In this document: positions 7,537 to 16,381 of the stretch, piece by piece
Layout: every line of letters starts with the position of its first letter
Numbering within the stretch: position 1 is the stretch's first letter
Assembly (NCBI GenBank): GCA_902783035.1
Contig: CACZPK010000023.1
Location: 104,089 to 168,088 of the forward strand
Reading direction: 5' to 3'
Length of the DNA: 64,000 nucleotides
Source: Oscillospiraceae bacterium
GTDB taxonomy: Bacteria > Bacillota > Clostridia > Oscillospirales > Oscillospiraceae
Translations under genes and position numbers: made by a program
Notes under the pieces: generated by a model
What the model was told of the DNA's origin: nothing
What the model saw: only the letters and a program-made list of their open reading frames with translations
Database searches by the model: none

Positions 7537-8319
7537 CTATCTCTGTGCCTCCCGCCAGCCAAGCGCGGCAGAGAGCAGCGCCGCCTGCCGCGCCGTTTCC
7601 TCCGTTGCGGCGCGGAACTCCTCCGACTGCACGCGCCGGAACAAGCCAACCAGGCCAAGGGCATATCGCACCGCGCCCGTGCTGTCCCGCACGGGCGCTG
7701 AAACCGAACGCAGACCGATCTTGTACTCGCCGTCCTCCACGGCAAATCCGTCTTGCCGGATGTGTTCCAGACCGGCGAGCAGCACCTCCGCATCCGTAAG
7801 CGTGTGCGGCGTATAGGGCGCAAGCCCGGCGTCCGACAGGCGTTTGCGCGCCTCACCCGCGGGGAGATACGCGAGAAGCAGCTTGCCCTGCGACGTGGCA
7901 TGCAGCGGCAGGCGCGAGCCGATCTCCGGCACCACCTGCACCCCCGCGCCGCCCGTGCACTGGTCGAAGGAGATGACGTGGTTGCCTTCCAAAATCGACA
8001 GGAACGCGCTTCCGCCCGTCCGTTCGGACAGCAGTTCCAAATAGGGCCGCGCCACGCGGGACACATCCCAGCCCGCGCTGACGGCACAGCCGCATTCAAA
8101 CAGCCGTACGCCCAGCGCATACCGCCCATCGGCACGCTGCTCCACCATTGCATGTTCCCGCAAGGTCGAAAGCAGCGCATACACCGTGCTTTTGGGATGG
8201 CCCACGGCAGCGGACAGCTCTTGCAGGCTCATAGGCGCGCGTCGCGCCAGCAGCGCCTCCAGCAGCTCCATCGCCTTTGCGACGGCGTGCACCTGTGCGG
8301 TTTTTCTTTCTTTTGACAC
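7537..8319 (-). CDS. IclR family transcriptional regulator
   Basis: This 260-residue protein has an N-terminal winged helix-turn-helix (about residues 12-70; MSLQELSAAVGHPKSTVYAL marks the recognition helix) and a C-terminal IclR effector domain (DQCTGGAGVQVVPEIGSRLPLHATSQGKLLLA). I place the start at the GTG at 8319, seven bases after AAGGAAAGGAAG, rather than the ATG at 8409, whose 30 extra residues do not resemble the family. IclR proteins usually sense small carbon acids. It lies upstream of and divergent from modA, with about 185 bases between them, but a link to molybdate is not supported by family knowledge. Confidence 0.88.
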   Translation of the reverse strand: MSKERKTAQVHAVAKAMELLEALLARRAPMSLQELSAAVGHPKSTVYALLSTLREHAMVEQRADGRYALGVRLFECGCAVSAGWDVSRVARPYLELLSERTGGSAFLSILEGNHVISFDQCTGGAGVQVVPEIGSRLPLHATSQGKLLLAYLPAGEARKRLSDAGLAPYTPHTLTDAEVLLAGLEHIRQDGFAVEDGEYKIGLRSVSAPVRDSTGAVRYALGLVGLFRRVQSEEFRAATEETARQAALLSAALGWREAQR

Positions 8320-8436
8320 CGCTTTTCTTCCTTTCCTTACATTCTGTCTCTGCAAAGAATAGCATGGCGCCACCGACCGCGCAAGCAAAAATTCGTCATG
8401 GCAGAACATTTATTCCGTTATGCCGAACAGCTTGCC

Positions 8437-8465
8437 TTGCAACAGCCGTGTCGACGCGGTACAAT
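8437..8465 (+). promoter_or_regulatory. Promoter of the molybdenum operon
   Basis: TTGCAA (8437-8442), a 17-base spacer and TACAAT (8460-8465) fit a sigma-A promoter 40 bases before modA. I see no Moco riboswitch before modA: the leader is about 30 nt. Confidence 0.6.
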
Positions 8466-8504
8466 GCCGTTATCTCATGCGAAAAATAACGGAGGTTGAG
8501 AACG

Positions 8505-9398
8505 ATGAAAAAGTATCTGTCCTTTCTGCCGGCATTGGCCATGTTCTGCACCCTGCTGAGCGCCTGCGGCACGGCAGCGCCGGCTGAAACCACAGCAGCA
8601 CAGGCATCCGCGCCGGCTGAAGCTGCCGCACCGGCCGCAGCCGCGCCAGCAACGGAGCCGGTAGAGCTGATCGTCTTTGCCGCGGCGTCCATGAAAGAAA
8701 CGCTGACCACCATCGGTGAGCAGTACAAGACGGTCGCCCCGAACGTGACGCTTTCGTTCAACTTTGATTCGTCCGGCACGCTCAAAACGCAGATTGCGGA
8801 AGGCGCAGACTGCGACCTGTTCATTTCCGCCGCGCCCAAGCAGATGAACCAGCTCGACGGCGCGCTCAAGGACGATGCAGACAAAAACCCGGACGGGCTT
8901 GACTTCGTCATGCAGGGCACGCGCTGCAACCTGCTGGAAAACAAGGTCACGCTCGTCGTACCGGAAGGGAACCCCAAGGATATACAGTCTTTTGACGACC
9001 TTGCCGCAAAGCTGCTCTCCGGCGGCATTCTGCTGGCGATGGGGAACGGCGATGTGCCGGTGGGGCAGTACACGCAAAAGATTTTCGCCCATTACGGCAT
9101 CGACGAGAGCGCGGTTGCGTCCTGTCTGACCTACGGTTCCAACGTCAAGGAGGTCACAACGCAGGTGGCAGAGGGTGCGGCAGATTGCGGTGTGGTATAC
9201 GCCACCGATGCTTTTTCCGCCGGTCTGACCGTTGTGGACGAGGCAACGGCGGAAATGTGCGGGCAGGTCATTTATCCCGCAGCGGTGCTGCGTGCCACGC
9301 AGCATGAAGCGGAGGCAAAGGCATTCCTGGATTACCTCAAGGGCGCGGATGCCACGGCGGTCTTTGCAAGCGTAGGCTTTACATCGCTTGCAAAATAG
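8505..9398 (+). CDS. modA: Molybdate ABC transporter substrate-binding lipoprotein ModA
   Basis: This is a 297-residue lipoprotein with lipobox LLSAC (Cys21), an Ala/Pro/Glu-rich linker to about residue 50, then the ModA fold. LIVFAAASMKETL and FDSSGTLKTQIAEGADCDLFISA give the Ser residues used for oxyanion binding in this family. The start is the ATG at 8505 behind GGAGG (8491); a TTG three codons earlier is less well spaced. It heads an operon with modB, modC and molybdenum cofactor genes, which supports molybdate over tungstate, though tungstate cannot be excluded. Confidence 0.93.
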   Translation: MKKYLSFLPALAMFCTLLSACGTAAPAETTAAQASAPAEAAAPAAAAPATEPVELIVFAAASMKETLTTIGEQYKTVAPNVTLSFNFDSSGTLKTQIAEGADCDLFISAAPKQMNQLDGALKDDADKNPDGLDFVMQGTRCNLLENKVTLVVPEGNPKDIQSFDDLAAKLLSGGILLAMGNGDVPVGQYTQKIFAHYGIDESAVASCLTYGSNVKEVTTQVAEGAADCGVVYATDAFSAGLTVVDEATAEMCGQVIYPAAVLRATQHEAEAKAFLDYLKGADATAVFASVGFTSLAK

Positions 9399-9450
9399 TA
9401 TAAAATAAGGGGTACGCGATTGCCCCTATTTTATACAGGAGGGTCCCTGA

Positions 9451-10119
9451 ATGGATTGGTTCCCCCTTCTCAACTCGCTGCGCATTGCCGCGATCTCGTC
9501 CGTGATCGTTTTCTTTCTCGGCGTTGCGGCTGCGTACTATATCGCGCGGCTCCCCCGGCTGGTCAAGGGTGTGCTGGACCTGGTGCTCACGCTGCCTCTC
9601 GTCCTGCCGCCGACGGTCGTGGGATATCTGTTGCTGTGCCTGCTGGGGCCGCGCCGCGTCATCGGCGCCTGGGTGCTGGAAAATTGGGGCACAAAGCTTG
9701 TCATGCAGTGGTGGTCGGCGATTTTTGCCGTCAGCGTGGTCATCTTCCCGCTGATGTATCGCACGGCGCGCGGTGCGTTTGAAAGTTTCGATGAAACGCT
9801 TGCCGCCGCGGGCCGGACGCTTGGCCTCTCCAACACCTTCATATTCTGGCATATCCGCATGCCGCTGTGCCGTCAGGGCATTCTGGCGGGTGCGGTGCTT
9901 TCCTTCGCCCGCGCTCTGGGCGAATACGGCGCGACGAGCATGATCGCGGGCTACACGCCCGGCAAGACCGCCACGATCTCCACCGAGGTCTACCAGCTCT
10001 GGCGCACCGGAGACGATGCAACGGCGCTGAAATGGGTGTTGGTGAACATTGCGATCTCGGCGGTGGTGCTGCTGGCCGTGAATCTGCTGGAGCGCAAAGA
10101 AGGGAGGAAAAAGTCGTGA
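9451..10119 (+). CDS. modB: Molybdate ABC transporter permease ModB
   Basis: This is a 222-residue inner membrane permease with five hydrophobic helices. LTLPLVLPPTVVGYLLL near the start and EYGATSMIAGYTPGKTATIS near residue 153 match the conserved ModB coupling loop. Its stop overlaps the modC GTG start by four bases (GTGA). A short hairpin-like repeat of AAAATAAGGGG lies in the 52-base gap after modA, possibly setting ModA excess. Confidence 0.94.
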   Translation: MDWFPLLNSLRIAAISSVIVFFLGVAAAYYIARLPRLVKGVLDLVLTLPLVLPPTVVGYLLLCLLGPRRVIGAWVLENWGTKLVMQWWSAIFAVSVVIFPLMYRTARGAFESFDETLAAAGRTLGLSNTFIFWHIRMPLCRQGILAGAVLSFARALGEYGATSMIAGYTPGKTATISTEVYQLWRTGDDATALKWVLVNIAISAVVLLAVNLLERKEGRKKS

Positions 10120-11168
10120 GCCTCTCTGTCAATATCCATAAGGAACTGGACGATTTCACGCTGAACGTCAACTTTGAGACCGCGGGCGACATGATGGCGC
10201 TGCTCGGCGCGTCGGGCTGCGGCAAGAGCATGACGCTCAAATGCATTGCGGGTCTGGAGAAGCCCGATCGCGGCCGCATTGTACTCAACGACCGTGTGCT
10301 CTATGACAGTGAAAAGCACATCAACCTCCCGCCGCAAAAGCGCCGCGTGGGGTATCTGTTTCAGCAGTATGCGCTCTTCCCGCACATGACCGTGCGGGAG
10401 AATCTGGAAACCGCCGTGCAGCGGCTGCCCAAGGAACGGCGCAAGGCCCCGGTGGACGAGAAGCTGCGCGCGTTTCGTCTGGAGGGTACGGATCATCTCT
10501 ATCCGCACCAGCTCTCCGGCGGGCAGCAACAGCGCACCGCGCTTGCCCGCGTACTGCTCAACGAGCCGGAGTGCCTGCTGCTCGACGAGCCGTTTTCCGC
10601 GCTCGACACCTATCTCAAATGGCAGACGGAACTGGAGCTTGGCGAACTGCTGCGTCCCTTCATGGGCGACGTGCTGTTCGTTTCCCATGACCGCGACGAG
10701 GTTTACCGCCTCTGCTCCACGGTCTGCGTGCTTGCAGACGGAAAGAGCGAGGAAAAGGTCACCGTGCGCGATCTGATGGCGGAGCCGCACACGGTCAGCG
10801 CTGCGCTGATCTCCGGCTGCAAGAACTTCTCCCGCGTCAAGCGGATCGACGCGACACATGTAAAGTGTCTGGACTGGGGCGTAACGCTGGAAACGCTTCA
10901 GCTCGTGAGCAACATCTGCAACTATGCGGGCGTGCGCGCCCACAGCTTTCACATCGCCAAAAGCGGCGAACCGAATCGTTTTGACGCACGCGTTGTGCGC
11001 GTCATCGACGATACGTTTTCCACCATCCTCATGCTTGCGCCGGAGGGCGGCACCTCTCTCATCCGCATGGAGATGCCCAAAAACGAATGGCGCGCAATGC
11101 GCAATCCGTCCGTGGTGCTTCTCGGCGTTGCGCCCGAGGAGGTCATGACGCTTTCGGGCGAACTATAA
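10116..11168 (+). CDS. modC: Molybdate ABC transporter ATP-binding protein ModC
   Basis: This 350-residue ATPase has Walker A GASGCGKS at about residues 30-37, Q-loop LFQQYALFPHM, signature LSGGQQQRTALARVLL and Walker B LLLDEPFSALD. A C-terminal region of about 120 residues probably contains a regulatory TOBE-like domain. The start is the GTG at 10116, set by the overlap with modB and by AGGGAGG upstream; a much longer in-frame reading through modB is not coding. moaA follows after 21 bases. Confidence 0.92.
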   Translation: MSLSVNIHKELDDFTLNVNFETAGDMMALLGASGCGKSMTLKCIAGLEKPDRGRIVLNDRVLYDSEKHINLPPQKRRVGYLFQQYALFPHMTVRENLETAVQRLPKERRKAPVDEKLRAFRLEGTDHLYPHQLSGGQQQRTALARVLLNEPECLLLDEPFSALDTYLKWQTELELGELLRPFMGDVLFVSHDRDEVYRLCSTVCVLADGKSEEKVTVRDLMAEPHTVSAALISGCKNFSRVKRIDATHVKCLDWGVTLETLQLVSNICNYAGVRAHSFHIAKSGEPNRFDARVVRVIDDTFSTILMLAPEGGTSLIRMEMPKNEWRAMRNPSVVLLGVAPEEVMTLSGEL

Positions 11169-11189
11169 CACTGATTTTGCGAGGCTTCT

Positions 11190-12134
11190 ATGCTTGATCT
11201 GCATGGCCGCACAATCCGATATCTGCGCCTGTCCGTAACCGATCTGTGCAACTACCGCTGCACCTACTGCATGACAGAGGACGGCGTTCCCAAGCGCGCG
11301 CACAGCGATATTCTTTCCATCGAAGAGCTGGCCGAAATCGGTGCAGCCGCGGTGCGCTGCGGCGTCAACAAGATCCGTCTCACCGGGGGGGAACCGCTGG
11401 TGCGGCACGGCGTGCTGACGCTGTGCGAGCGATTGTCCGCACTGCACGGACTGGACGAGCTGGCGCTGACCACAAACGGCGCGTTGCTCGGCACAATGGC
11501 GCGCGATTTGCGCAGCGCGGGTGTCAGACGGCTGAACATCAGTCTGGACACGTTGCGTCCCGCGCGTTTCCGCGCCATCACGCGGCGCGGCGAGCTTGCC
11601 GACGTACTCGGCGGCATTGATGCTGCAAAGGCGGCAGGCTTTACCGACATAAAGCTGAACACGGTGCTGCTCGGCGGCATCAACGACGACGAAATCCAGG
11701 ACTTTGCCGCGCTCACGCGGGACGAGGATGTCTGCGTGCGTTTCATCGAGCTGATGCCGATGGGCGTCTGCGCCGCGTTCCCGAAAGAGCGTTTTCTCTC
11801 CGCGGACGCGGTGCTCCATGCACTGCCCGCGCTGGAGAGCGTGGGAGGCGAGGGCGTGGCGGAGCTGTACCGCCTGCCGGGACATCGCGGCACGGTGGGC
11901 CTGATCCGTCCGTTGTCGCACGGCTTTTGCGCGCAGTGCGACCGCCTGCGGGTCACGGCAGACGGCAAGCTCAAGCCCTGTCTGCACTCGGGCGAAGAGA
12001 TTTCCCTGCGCGGGCTGCATGGGCCGGCGCTGGATGCCGCGCTGCGCAGCGGTGCGGCGGCAAAGCCCGCGTGCCATCATCTCACGCAGGGCGGCACCGA
12101 AACACTGCGTGGTATGTTTCAAATCGGCGGCTGA
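11190..12134 (+). CDS. moaA: GTP 3',8-cyclase MoaA
   Basis: This radical SAM enzyme starts molybdenum cofactor synthesis from GTP. It has 314 residues. Cys20, Cys24 and Cys27 in CNYRCTYCM hold the SAM cluster, LTGGEPLVR binds SAM, and a second cluster motif [18 protein letters not shown] lies near residue 250. The protein ends in the conserved double glycine needed for activity in the family. It follows modC closely, so transport and cofactor synthesis are co-transcribed. Confidence 0.95.
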   Translation: MLDLHGRTIRYLRLSVTDLCNYRCTYCMTEDGVPKRAHSDILSIEELAEIGAAAVRCGVNKIRLTGGEPLVRHGVLTLCERLSALHGLDELALTTNGALLGTMARDLRSAGVRRLNISLDTLRPARFRAITRRGELADVLGGIDAAKAAGFTDIKLNTVLLGGINDDEIQDFAALTRDEDVCVRFIELMPMGVCAAFPKERFLSADAVLHALPALESVGGEGVAELYRLPGHRGTVGLIRPLSHGFCAQCDRLRVTADGKLKPCLHSGEEISLRGLHGPALDAALRSGAAAKPACHHLTQGGTETLRGMFQIGG

Positions 12135-12195
12135 GCGGGGCTTTTCCCGAAACCGTGCCCGCGCAAACAGGATTTCCCGCAAAAGGAGCAAAACC

Positions 12196-12678
12196 ATGGA
12201 CTTCACCCATTTTAATCAACAGGGCCGCGCCCGCATGGTGGACGTATCCGACAAGGCGCCGACCTTGCGCACCGCAACGGCGGCGGGTACGGTTTTCATG
12301 CGCCCCGAAACGGTTGAGGCCATCCGCACCGGCGGCTTGCCGAAGGGAGACGTGCTGGCGGTGGCACAGGTGGCGGGTGTGATGGCGGCAAAGCGCACCG
12401 GTGATATCATTCCCATGTGTCATCCGCTTACGCTCACCGGCGTGGATGTGCGCTTTTCGCTGCGCGATGATGCGGTGGACATCGAGGCAACGGTCAAATG
12501 CAAGGGCGAGACTGGCGTGGAGATGGAGGCATTGCACGCAGTCTCCGCCGCGGCGCTGACGGTCTACGACATGTGCAAGGCGCTGCAAAAGGACATGGTG
12601 ATCGCAAACGTGCGGTTATTGGAGAAAACGGGCGGAAAAAGCGGCGATTTCCACCGCACGGAAGACAGCGCTCAATGA
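12196..12678 (+). CDS. moaC: Cyclic pyranopterin monophosphate synthase MoaC
   Basis: With MoaA this 160-residue enzyme makes cyclic pyranopterin monophosphate. The conserved active-site segment [12 protein letters not shown] is near residue 75 and [21 protein letters not shown] near 100. The ATG at 12196 follows AAAAGGAG and gives the normal family length; longer readings overlap moaA in another frame. It is the third kind of step encoded in this operon. Confidence 0.95.
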   Translation: MDFTHFNQQGRARMVDVSDKAPTLRTATAAGTVFMRPETVEAIRTGGLPKGDVLAVAQVAGVMAAKRTGDIIPMCHPLTLTGVDVRFSLRDDAVDIEATVKCKGETGVEMEALHAVSAAALTVYDMCKALQKDMVIANVRLLEKTGGKSGDFHRTEDSAQ

Positions 12679-12715
12679 GTTTTATTTCCATCTCATATCA
12701 GGGAGGCATTTTATT

Positions 12716-13153
12716 ATGGCAAAGGTACTCGCCGTGTGTGTCAGTACCCGTAAGGGGGAACGCAAGCGGCCCGTCGAAGCGATACAGCTCCGCATCGACC
12801 ACGGCATTGTCGGTGACGCACACGCGGGCAACTGGCACCGTCAGATCAGCCTGCTCGCCAACGAAAGCGTCGACAAAATGCGCGAAAAGGGACTGACCCT
12901 GGAGGCAGGCGATTTCGCGGAAAACATTCTGACCGAGGGGATCTTGCTGCGCACGCTGCCCATCGGCACGCGCCTGCGCGTGGGAGAAACGCTTCTGGAA
13001 GTCACGCAGATCGGCAAGGAATGCCACAGCGACTGTGAGATCAAGAAGAAGGTCGGTATCTGTGTCATGCCCGCCGAGGGCATATTCGCCGTCGTCAAAA
13101 AAGAAGGAACGATCCGCGCAGGGGATGAGATCATCGTGGAGGCGCAGGCATGA
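12716..13153 (+). CDS. MOSC domain protein
   Basis: This is a small stand-alone MOSC domain of 145 residues, a beta-barrel found in molybdenum cofactor sulfurases and related carriers. HAGNWHRQISLLANESVDK, GDFAENILTEGI and IGKECHSDCEI (with the conserved Cys) are recognisable. Stand-alone clostridial MOSC proteins sit in molybdenum cofactor operons and may handle sulfur or selenium on the metal; that role is inferred. Its stop overlaps the next start by four bases (ATGA), which also fixes the true start of the UGA-containing gene downstream. Confidence 0.88.
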   Translation: MAKVLAVCVSTRKGERKRPVEAIQLRIDHGIVGDAHAGNWHRQISLLANESVDKMREKGLTLEAGDFAENILTEGILLRTLPIGTRLRVGETLLEVTQIGKECHSDCEIKKKVGICVMPAEGIFAVVKKEGTIRAGDEIIVEAQA

Positions 13154-14169
13154 AACTGATTCGTACCGAGGACGCGGTGGGGCATGTGCTTTGACACGAT
13201 ATGACGCAGATCATTCCCGGGCAGTATAAGGATGCCCGGTTCCGCAAGGGGCACATTGTCACGGCGGAGGATGTTCCCGTGCTGCTGTCCATGGGCAAGG
13301 AAAATCTCTACATCTTTGAGATGGACGAGGGTAAGCTGCACGAAAACGACGCGGCAGAGCGCATGTGCGCCCTGTGTCTGAACGAGGGTATGACCCGCAG
13401 TGAGGTCAAGGAAGGCAAGATCGAGCTGTTTGCCGCGCACGACGGCTTGTTCCGTGTGGATACGGAGCGGCTCAACGCCGTCAACGCCGTGGACGAGCTG
13501 ATGATTGCCACGCGCCACGGCAACACCGCGGTCAAGGCAGGGGACAAGCTGGCCGGCACGCGTGTCATCCCGCTGGTCATCGATGCGCAGCGGCTCGCCG
13601 ATGCGGAAGCGATCGTCGGCGGCAAGCCGCTGCTGGAGCTTTTGCCCTACAAGCTGCGCCGCGCGGGCATCATTACCACGGGCAGCGAAGTCTTTCACGG
13701 GCGCATCGAGGACAAGTTCACGCCCGTGGTTGAGAAAAAGCTCGCCGCTTTCGGCATAGAAACCTCGTCGCACGTCGTGGTGGACGACGGTCTGGAACAC
13801 ATTCGCGACGCCATCGACCGGCTGCGTGCGACGGATGTGGATATGATCGTCTGCACGGGCGGCATGAGCGTCGATCCCGACGACAACACCCCCGGCGCGA
13901 TCAAGGCAAGCGGAGCCCGTATCGTAACCTATGGTGCGCCCGTTCTGCCCGGTGCGATGTTCCTGCTGGGCTATTTCGACGACGGCCGGCCCGTCATGGG
14001 GCTGCCCGGCTGCGTCATGTACGCAAAATCCACCATTTTTGACATTGTTTTGCCGCGTATCGCAGCGGGTATCGAGCTGACGCGGCGCGATTTCACCACG
14101 CTGGGCGAGGGCGGACTTTGCCTCGGTTGTCCGGTCTGCACCTATCCCAACTGCGGGTTCGGCAAGTGA
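13150..14169 (+). CDS. MoeA-like molybdopterin-binding protein with in-frame UGA (candidate selenocysteine)
   Basis: The gene starts at the ATG overlapping the MOSC stop (ATGA) and reads MKLIRTEDAVGHVL, then TGA at 13192-13194, then HDMTQIIPGQYKDARFRKGH and onward to 14169 without interruption (339 residues). As I recall the family, relatives have Cys or a small residue before HD at this place, so the UGA is best read as selenocysteine. The middle holds the molybdopterin-binding fold (TTGSEVF, VCTGGMSVDPDDNTPGAIK, GLPGCVMYAKSTIFD); the C-terminus has a CLGCPVCTYPNC cysteine cluster. Without readthrough, translation would have to begin at 13201 and lose a conserved segment. It may insert or modify molybdenum. 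A sense mutation or pseudogene is the alternative. Confidence 0.8.
13192..13239 (+). promoter_or_regulatory. Candidate bacterial SECIS element after the UGA
   Basis: Downstream of the TGA at 13192-13194 lies a hairpin with a perfect 6-bp stem, CCGGGC (13217-13222) with GCCCGG (13234-13239). Its 11-base apical loop AGTATAAGGAT has G at its second position. The loop begins 28 bases after the UGA. Bacterial SECIS models ask for a G in the first two loop bases and a spacing of roughly 16-37 bases; both hold. Confidence 0.6.
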
Positions 14170-14186
14170 GCGGGGGAGGAGACGGA

Positions 14187-14687
14187 ATGGGTTATTCGGC
14201 AAGAGTCGTTGCCGTCAGCGACCGGAGTTTTCGCGGCGAGCGCGTTGACGAGGGCGGTCCCGCCGTCGCGGCGCTGCTGACGGCCGCGGGTTACGCCGTG
14301 GACAAGATCGTGCTTGTTCCCGACGAGGTCGCGCAGATCGAGCAGGCGCTGCGCGAGGCCGCGCGCGACGGCGTCGCGCTTTGCGTCACGACGGGCGGCA
14401 CGGGCTTTGCGCCCCGGGACGTAACGCCGGAGGCAACCGTCGCCGTTTGTGACAAGCTCGCCCCCGGTATCCCCGAGGCCATGCGCTTCGCCTCCATGCA
14501 AATCACGAAGCGTGCCATGCTCTCCCGCGCACAGGCGGGTATTCTGGAGCGCACGCTGATCGTTAACCTCCCCGGCAGTCCAAAGGGAGCGCGGGAGAAT
14601 CTGGAAGCCGTGCTGGACACGCTCCGGCACGGGCTGAACATGCTCTGCGGCGACGGTCCCGCCGATTGCGCACATCTCACGGATTGA
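14187..14687 (+). CDS. mogA: Molybdenum cofactor biosynthesis protein MogA/MoaB
   Basis: This is a 166-residue molybdopterin adenylyltransferase-type protein. It has the family core: VVAVSDRSFRGERVDEGGPA near the start, CVTTGGTGFAPRDVTPEAT near residue 72, and LPGSPKGARENLEAVLDTL near the end. It would activate molybdopterin by adenylation before metal insertion. The ATG at 14187 follows GGGGGAGGAG closely; an earlier in-frame ATG overlaps the preceding gene. It is the last gene of the molybdenum operon. Confidence 0.92.
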   Translation: MGYSARVVAVSDRSFRGERVDEGGPAVAALLTAAGYAVDKIVLVPDEVAQIEQALREAARDGVALCVTTGGTGFAPRDVTPEATVAVCDKLAPGIPEAMRFASMQITKRAMLSRAQAGILERTLIVNLPGSPKGARENLEAVLDTLRHGLNMLCGDGPADCAHLTD

Positions 14688-14700
14688 TCCGATACGGACA

Positions 14701-14730
14701 AAAAACGGTTGTCAGACGACAACCGTTTTT
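14701..14730. terminator. Terminator of the molybdenum operon
   Basis: A 13-bp perfect stem, AAAAACGGTTGTC with GACAACCGTTTTT, and an AGAC loop. A/T runs on both sides let it serve both mogA and the converging mntP. Confidence 0.9.
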
Positions 14731-14765
14731 GTTATGCGTTTTGTGATGTAATGGCGGGCAATGCC

Positions 14766-15347
14766 TTACAAAAACACGCCCTTGATGAAGATCTCCAGTC
14801 CGATCAGGATCAGGATCGAACCGCCGAGCAGCGACGCCTTGCCGGACAACCGCGTTCCCGCGGCGCGACCGATACGCAGCCCGCCCATGCAAATGGCAAA
14901 GGTCACCGCGGCGATGATGAGCGCGCAGACGAAAGCCGCGATCACATCATATTCCGCAATGGTAAATCCGACGGACAGCGCGTCGATCGAGGTAGCAACG
15001 CCCTGCACCAGCAACGCGCCGAACCCGACGCCGGAGGGTCCCTCCGCATCGTCTCCGCCGCGCAGGCCCTCGCGCAGCATCGAGCCGCCGATCCAAAGCA
15101 GCAGCGCCAGCGCAACCCATGGCACAAAACGCTGGAACGCGGCAAAGCGTTCCACCAGCATATGCACGCAGACCCAGCCGAGCATCGGCATGAGAAACTG
15201 GAAAAACGCAAACGTCCCCGCGATGGCGCATTCGCGCCGTCCCGACATATGCGGCTCGTTCAGTCCGTTTGCCAGCGAGACAGAGAATGCATCCATCGCA
15301 AGGCCAATACCCAGCAGTATGCTGTTGAACAAAAATACAACATCCAT
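14766..15347 (-). CDS. mntP: Manganese efflux pump MntP
   Basis: This 193-residue protein has six hydrophobic helices in two repeats, each with the acidic metal motif of the family: MDAFSVSLANG near residue 18 and SIDALSVGFTIAEYD near 120. MntP exports Mn2+ and protects against manganese excess. I looked for a yybP-ykoY manganese riboswitch in the 158 bases before it and saw none. It is monocistronic. Confidence 0.92.
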   Translation of the reverse strand: MDVVFLFNSILLGIGLAMDAFSVSLANGLNEPHMSGRRECAIAGTFAFFQFLMPMLGWVCVHMLVERFAAFQRFVPWVALALLLWIGGSMLREGLRGGDDAEGPSGVGFGALLVQGVATSIDALSVGFTIAEYDVIAAFVCALIIAAVTFAICMGGLRIGRAAGTRLSGKASLLGGSILILIGLEIFIKGVFL

Positions 15348-15431
15348 AGTAAGATGAGATTATACCCTGAGTTTGTGCAAATTTCAAGGGAAAAAGCATG
15401 TGAAAAAGCTGTAAAGCCCTGCTAATATGGC

Positions 15432-15460
15432 TTGATGTTTTGTGCAAAAAGTGGTATGGT
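15432..15460 (+). promoter_or_regulatory. Putative promoter of the ATP synthase operon
   Basis: TTGATG (15432-15437), 17 bases, then TATGGT (15455-15460), about 45 bases before atpB. Confidence 0.5.
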
Positions 15461-15505
15461 TATGGATATTGCAGAGGCATATCCCGACAGCAAGGAGGGA
15501 GCGGA

Positions 15506-16321
15506 TTGAAACAACACAAAAAGGGCCTGATCATCTGGCTCGGCATAGTCACGGTTCTGCTGGTGCTCACGTTCGTCGTCGGCTCGCCCGGCGAGCACGG
15601 GGATGTGCAGGCGGCCATGCGGGACGCCGTGCTCCACGACATGAACCGTATCAGTCTCTTTGGGCTTAAGGAAGTGAATCCGGCACTCATCTCGGCGATG
15701 ACGGTCTCCGCGATCCTGTTGATTGCGGCGCTGCTGATCCGGATTTTGGTGATCCCGCGTTTTTCCTATGTACCGGGACGGTTCCAACTGGCACTGGAGA
15801 CGGTCGTCTCCACGCTGGACGGCATGGCGCTGATAAAGGAACCGGGCAGGATCTCATTCGTCGGCGCTTACGTCTTCGCCGCAGGCGTATATATCTTCTG
15901 CGGCACGCTGTTTGAGCTGTTCGGCTTTCAGGCGGTGACCACAGCGGGCCATTCCATCGCGCTGCCAGCGCCGCTTTCGGATGTGAACGCCGCGATCTGC
16001 ATGGGCTGCATGAGCTATCTCGCGATCCTCGGCGGCGGCATCCGTCACGCGGGGATGCACGGTTTCAAGGCAACACTCAAGGAATTCTCGCTGCCCATCT
16101 CGATGAGCTTCCGTCTTTTCGGCGCGCTGCTCTCGGGATTGCTGGTAACGGAGCTGGTGTACCACTACGCTGCACTGAGCTATGTGCTGCCGGTGATCGT
16201 GGGCATCATGTTCACACTGCTCCATGCGCTGGTGCAGGCATACGTGCTGACGATGCTCGTCGGCATGTACTACCATGAGGTAACGGAAAAACCGGAGTCG
16301 AAACCCCAAAAGGCAAAATAG
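15506..16321 (+). CDS. atpB: F-type ATP synthase subunit a
   Basis: This is the 271-residue membrane stator subunit that forms the ion half-channels against the c-ring. About six hydrophobic helices are visible. The essential arginine lies in SMSFRLFGALLSG near residue 207; the residue after FG is Ala, where many homologues have Asn. I use the TTG at 15506, seven bases after AAGGAGGG, since the upstream ORF start gives an unrelated Cys/Tyr-rich leader. No atpI precedes it. Order a-c-b-(delta)alpha-gamma-beta-epsilon is canonical except for delta. Confidence 0.93.
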   Translation: MKQHKKGLIIWLGIVTVLLVLTFVVGSPGEHGDVQAAMRDAVLHDMNRISLFGLKEVNPALISAMTVSAILLIAALLIRILVIPRFSYVPGRFQLALETVVSTLDGMALIKEPGRISFVGAYVFAAGVYIFCGTLFELFGFQAVTTAGHSIALPAPLSDVNAAICMGCMSYLAILGGGIRHAGMHGFKATLKEFSLPISMSFRLFGALLSGLLVTELVYHYAALSYVLPVIVGIMFTLLHALVQAYVLTMLVGMYYHEVTEKPESKPQKAK

Positions 16322-16381
16322 CGGCGCAGCGCCCTGATGATCGTATTCAACCAGAACATAAACATATTGGAGGAACATGAA

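Noticed and set aside
13195-14169. Reading the MoeA-like gene as starting at ATG 13201
   Set aside because: No ribosome site precedes 13201, and this would discard the conserved, translationally coupled segment before the UGA.
15348-15505. yybP-ykoY manganese riboswitch before mntP
   Set aside because: No conserved loop sequences are seen on the minus strand; the region contains the ATP synthase promoter on the other strand.
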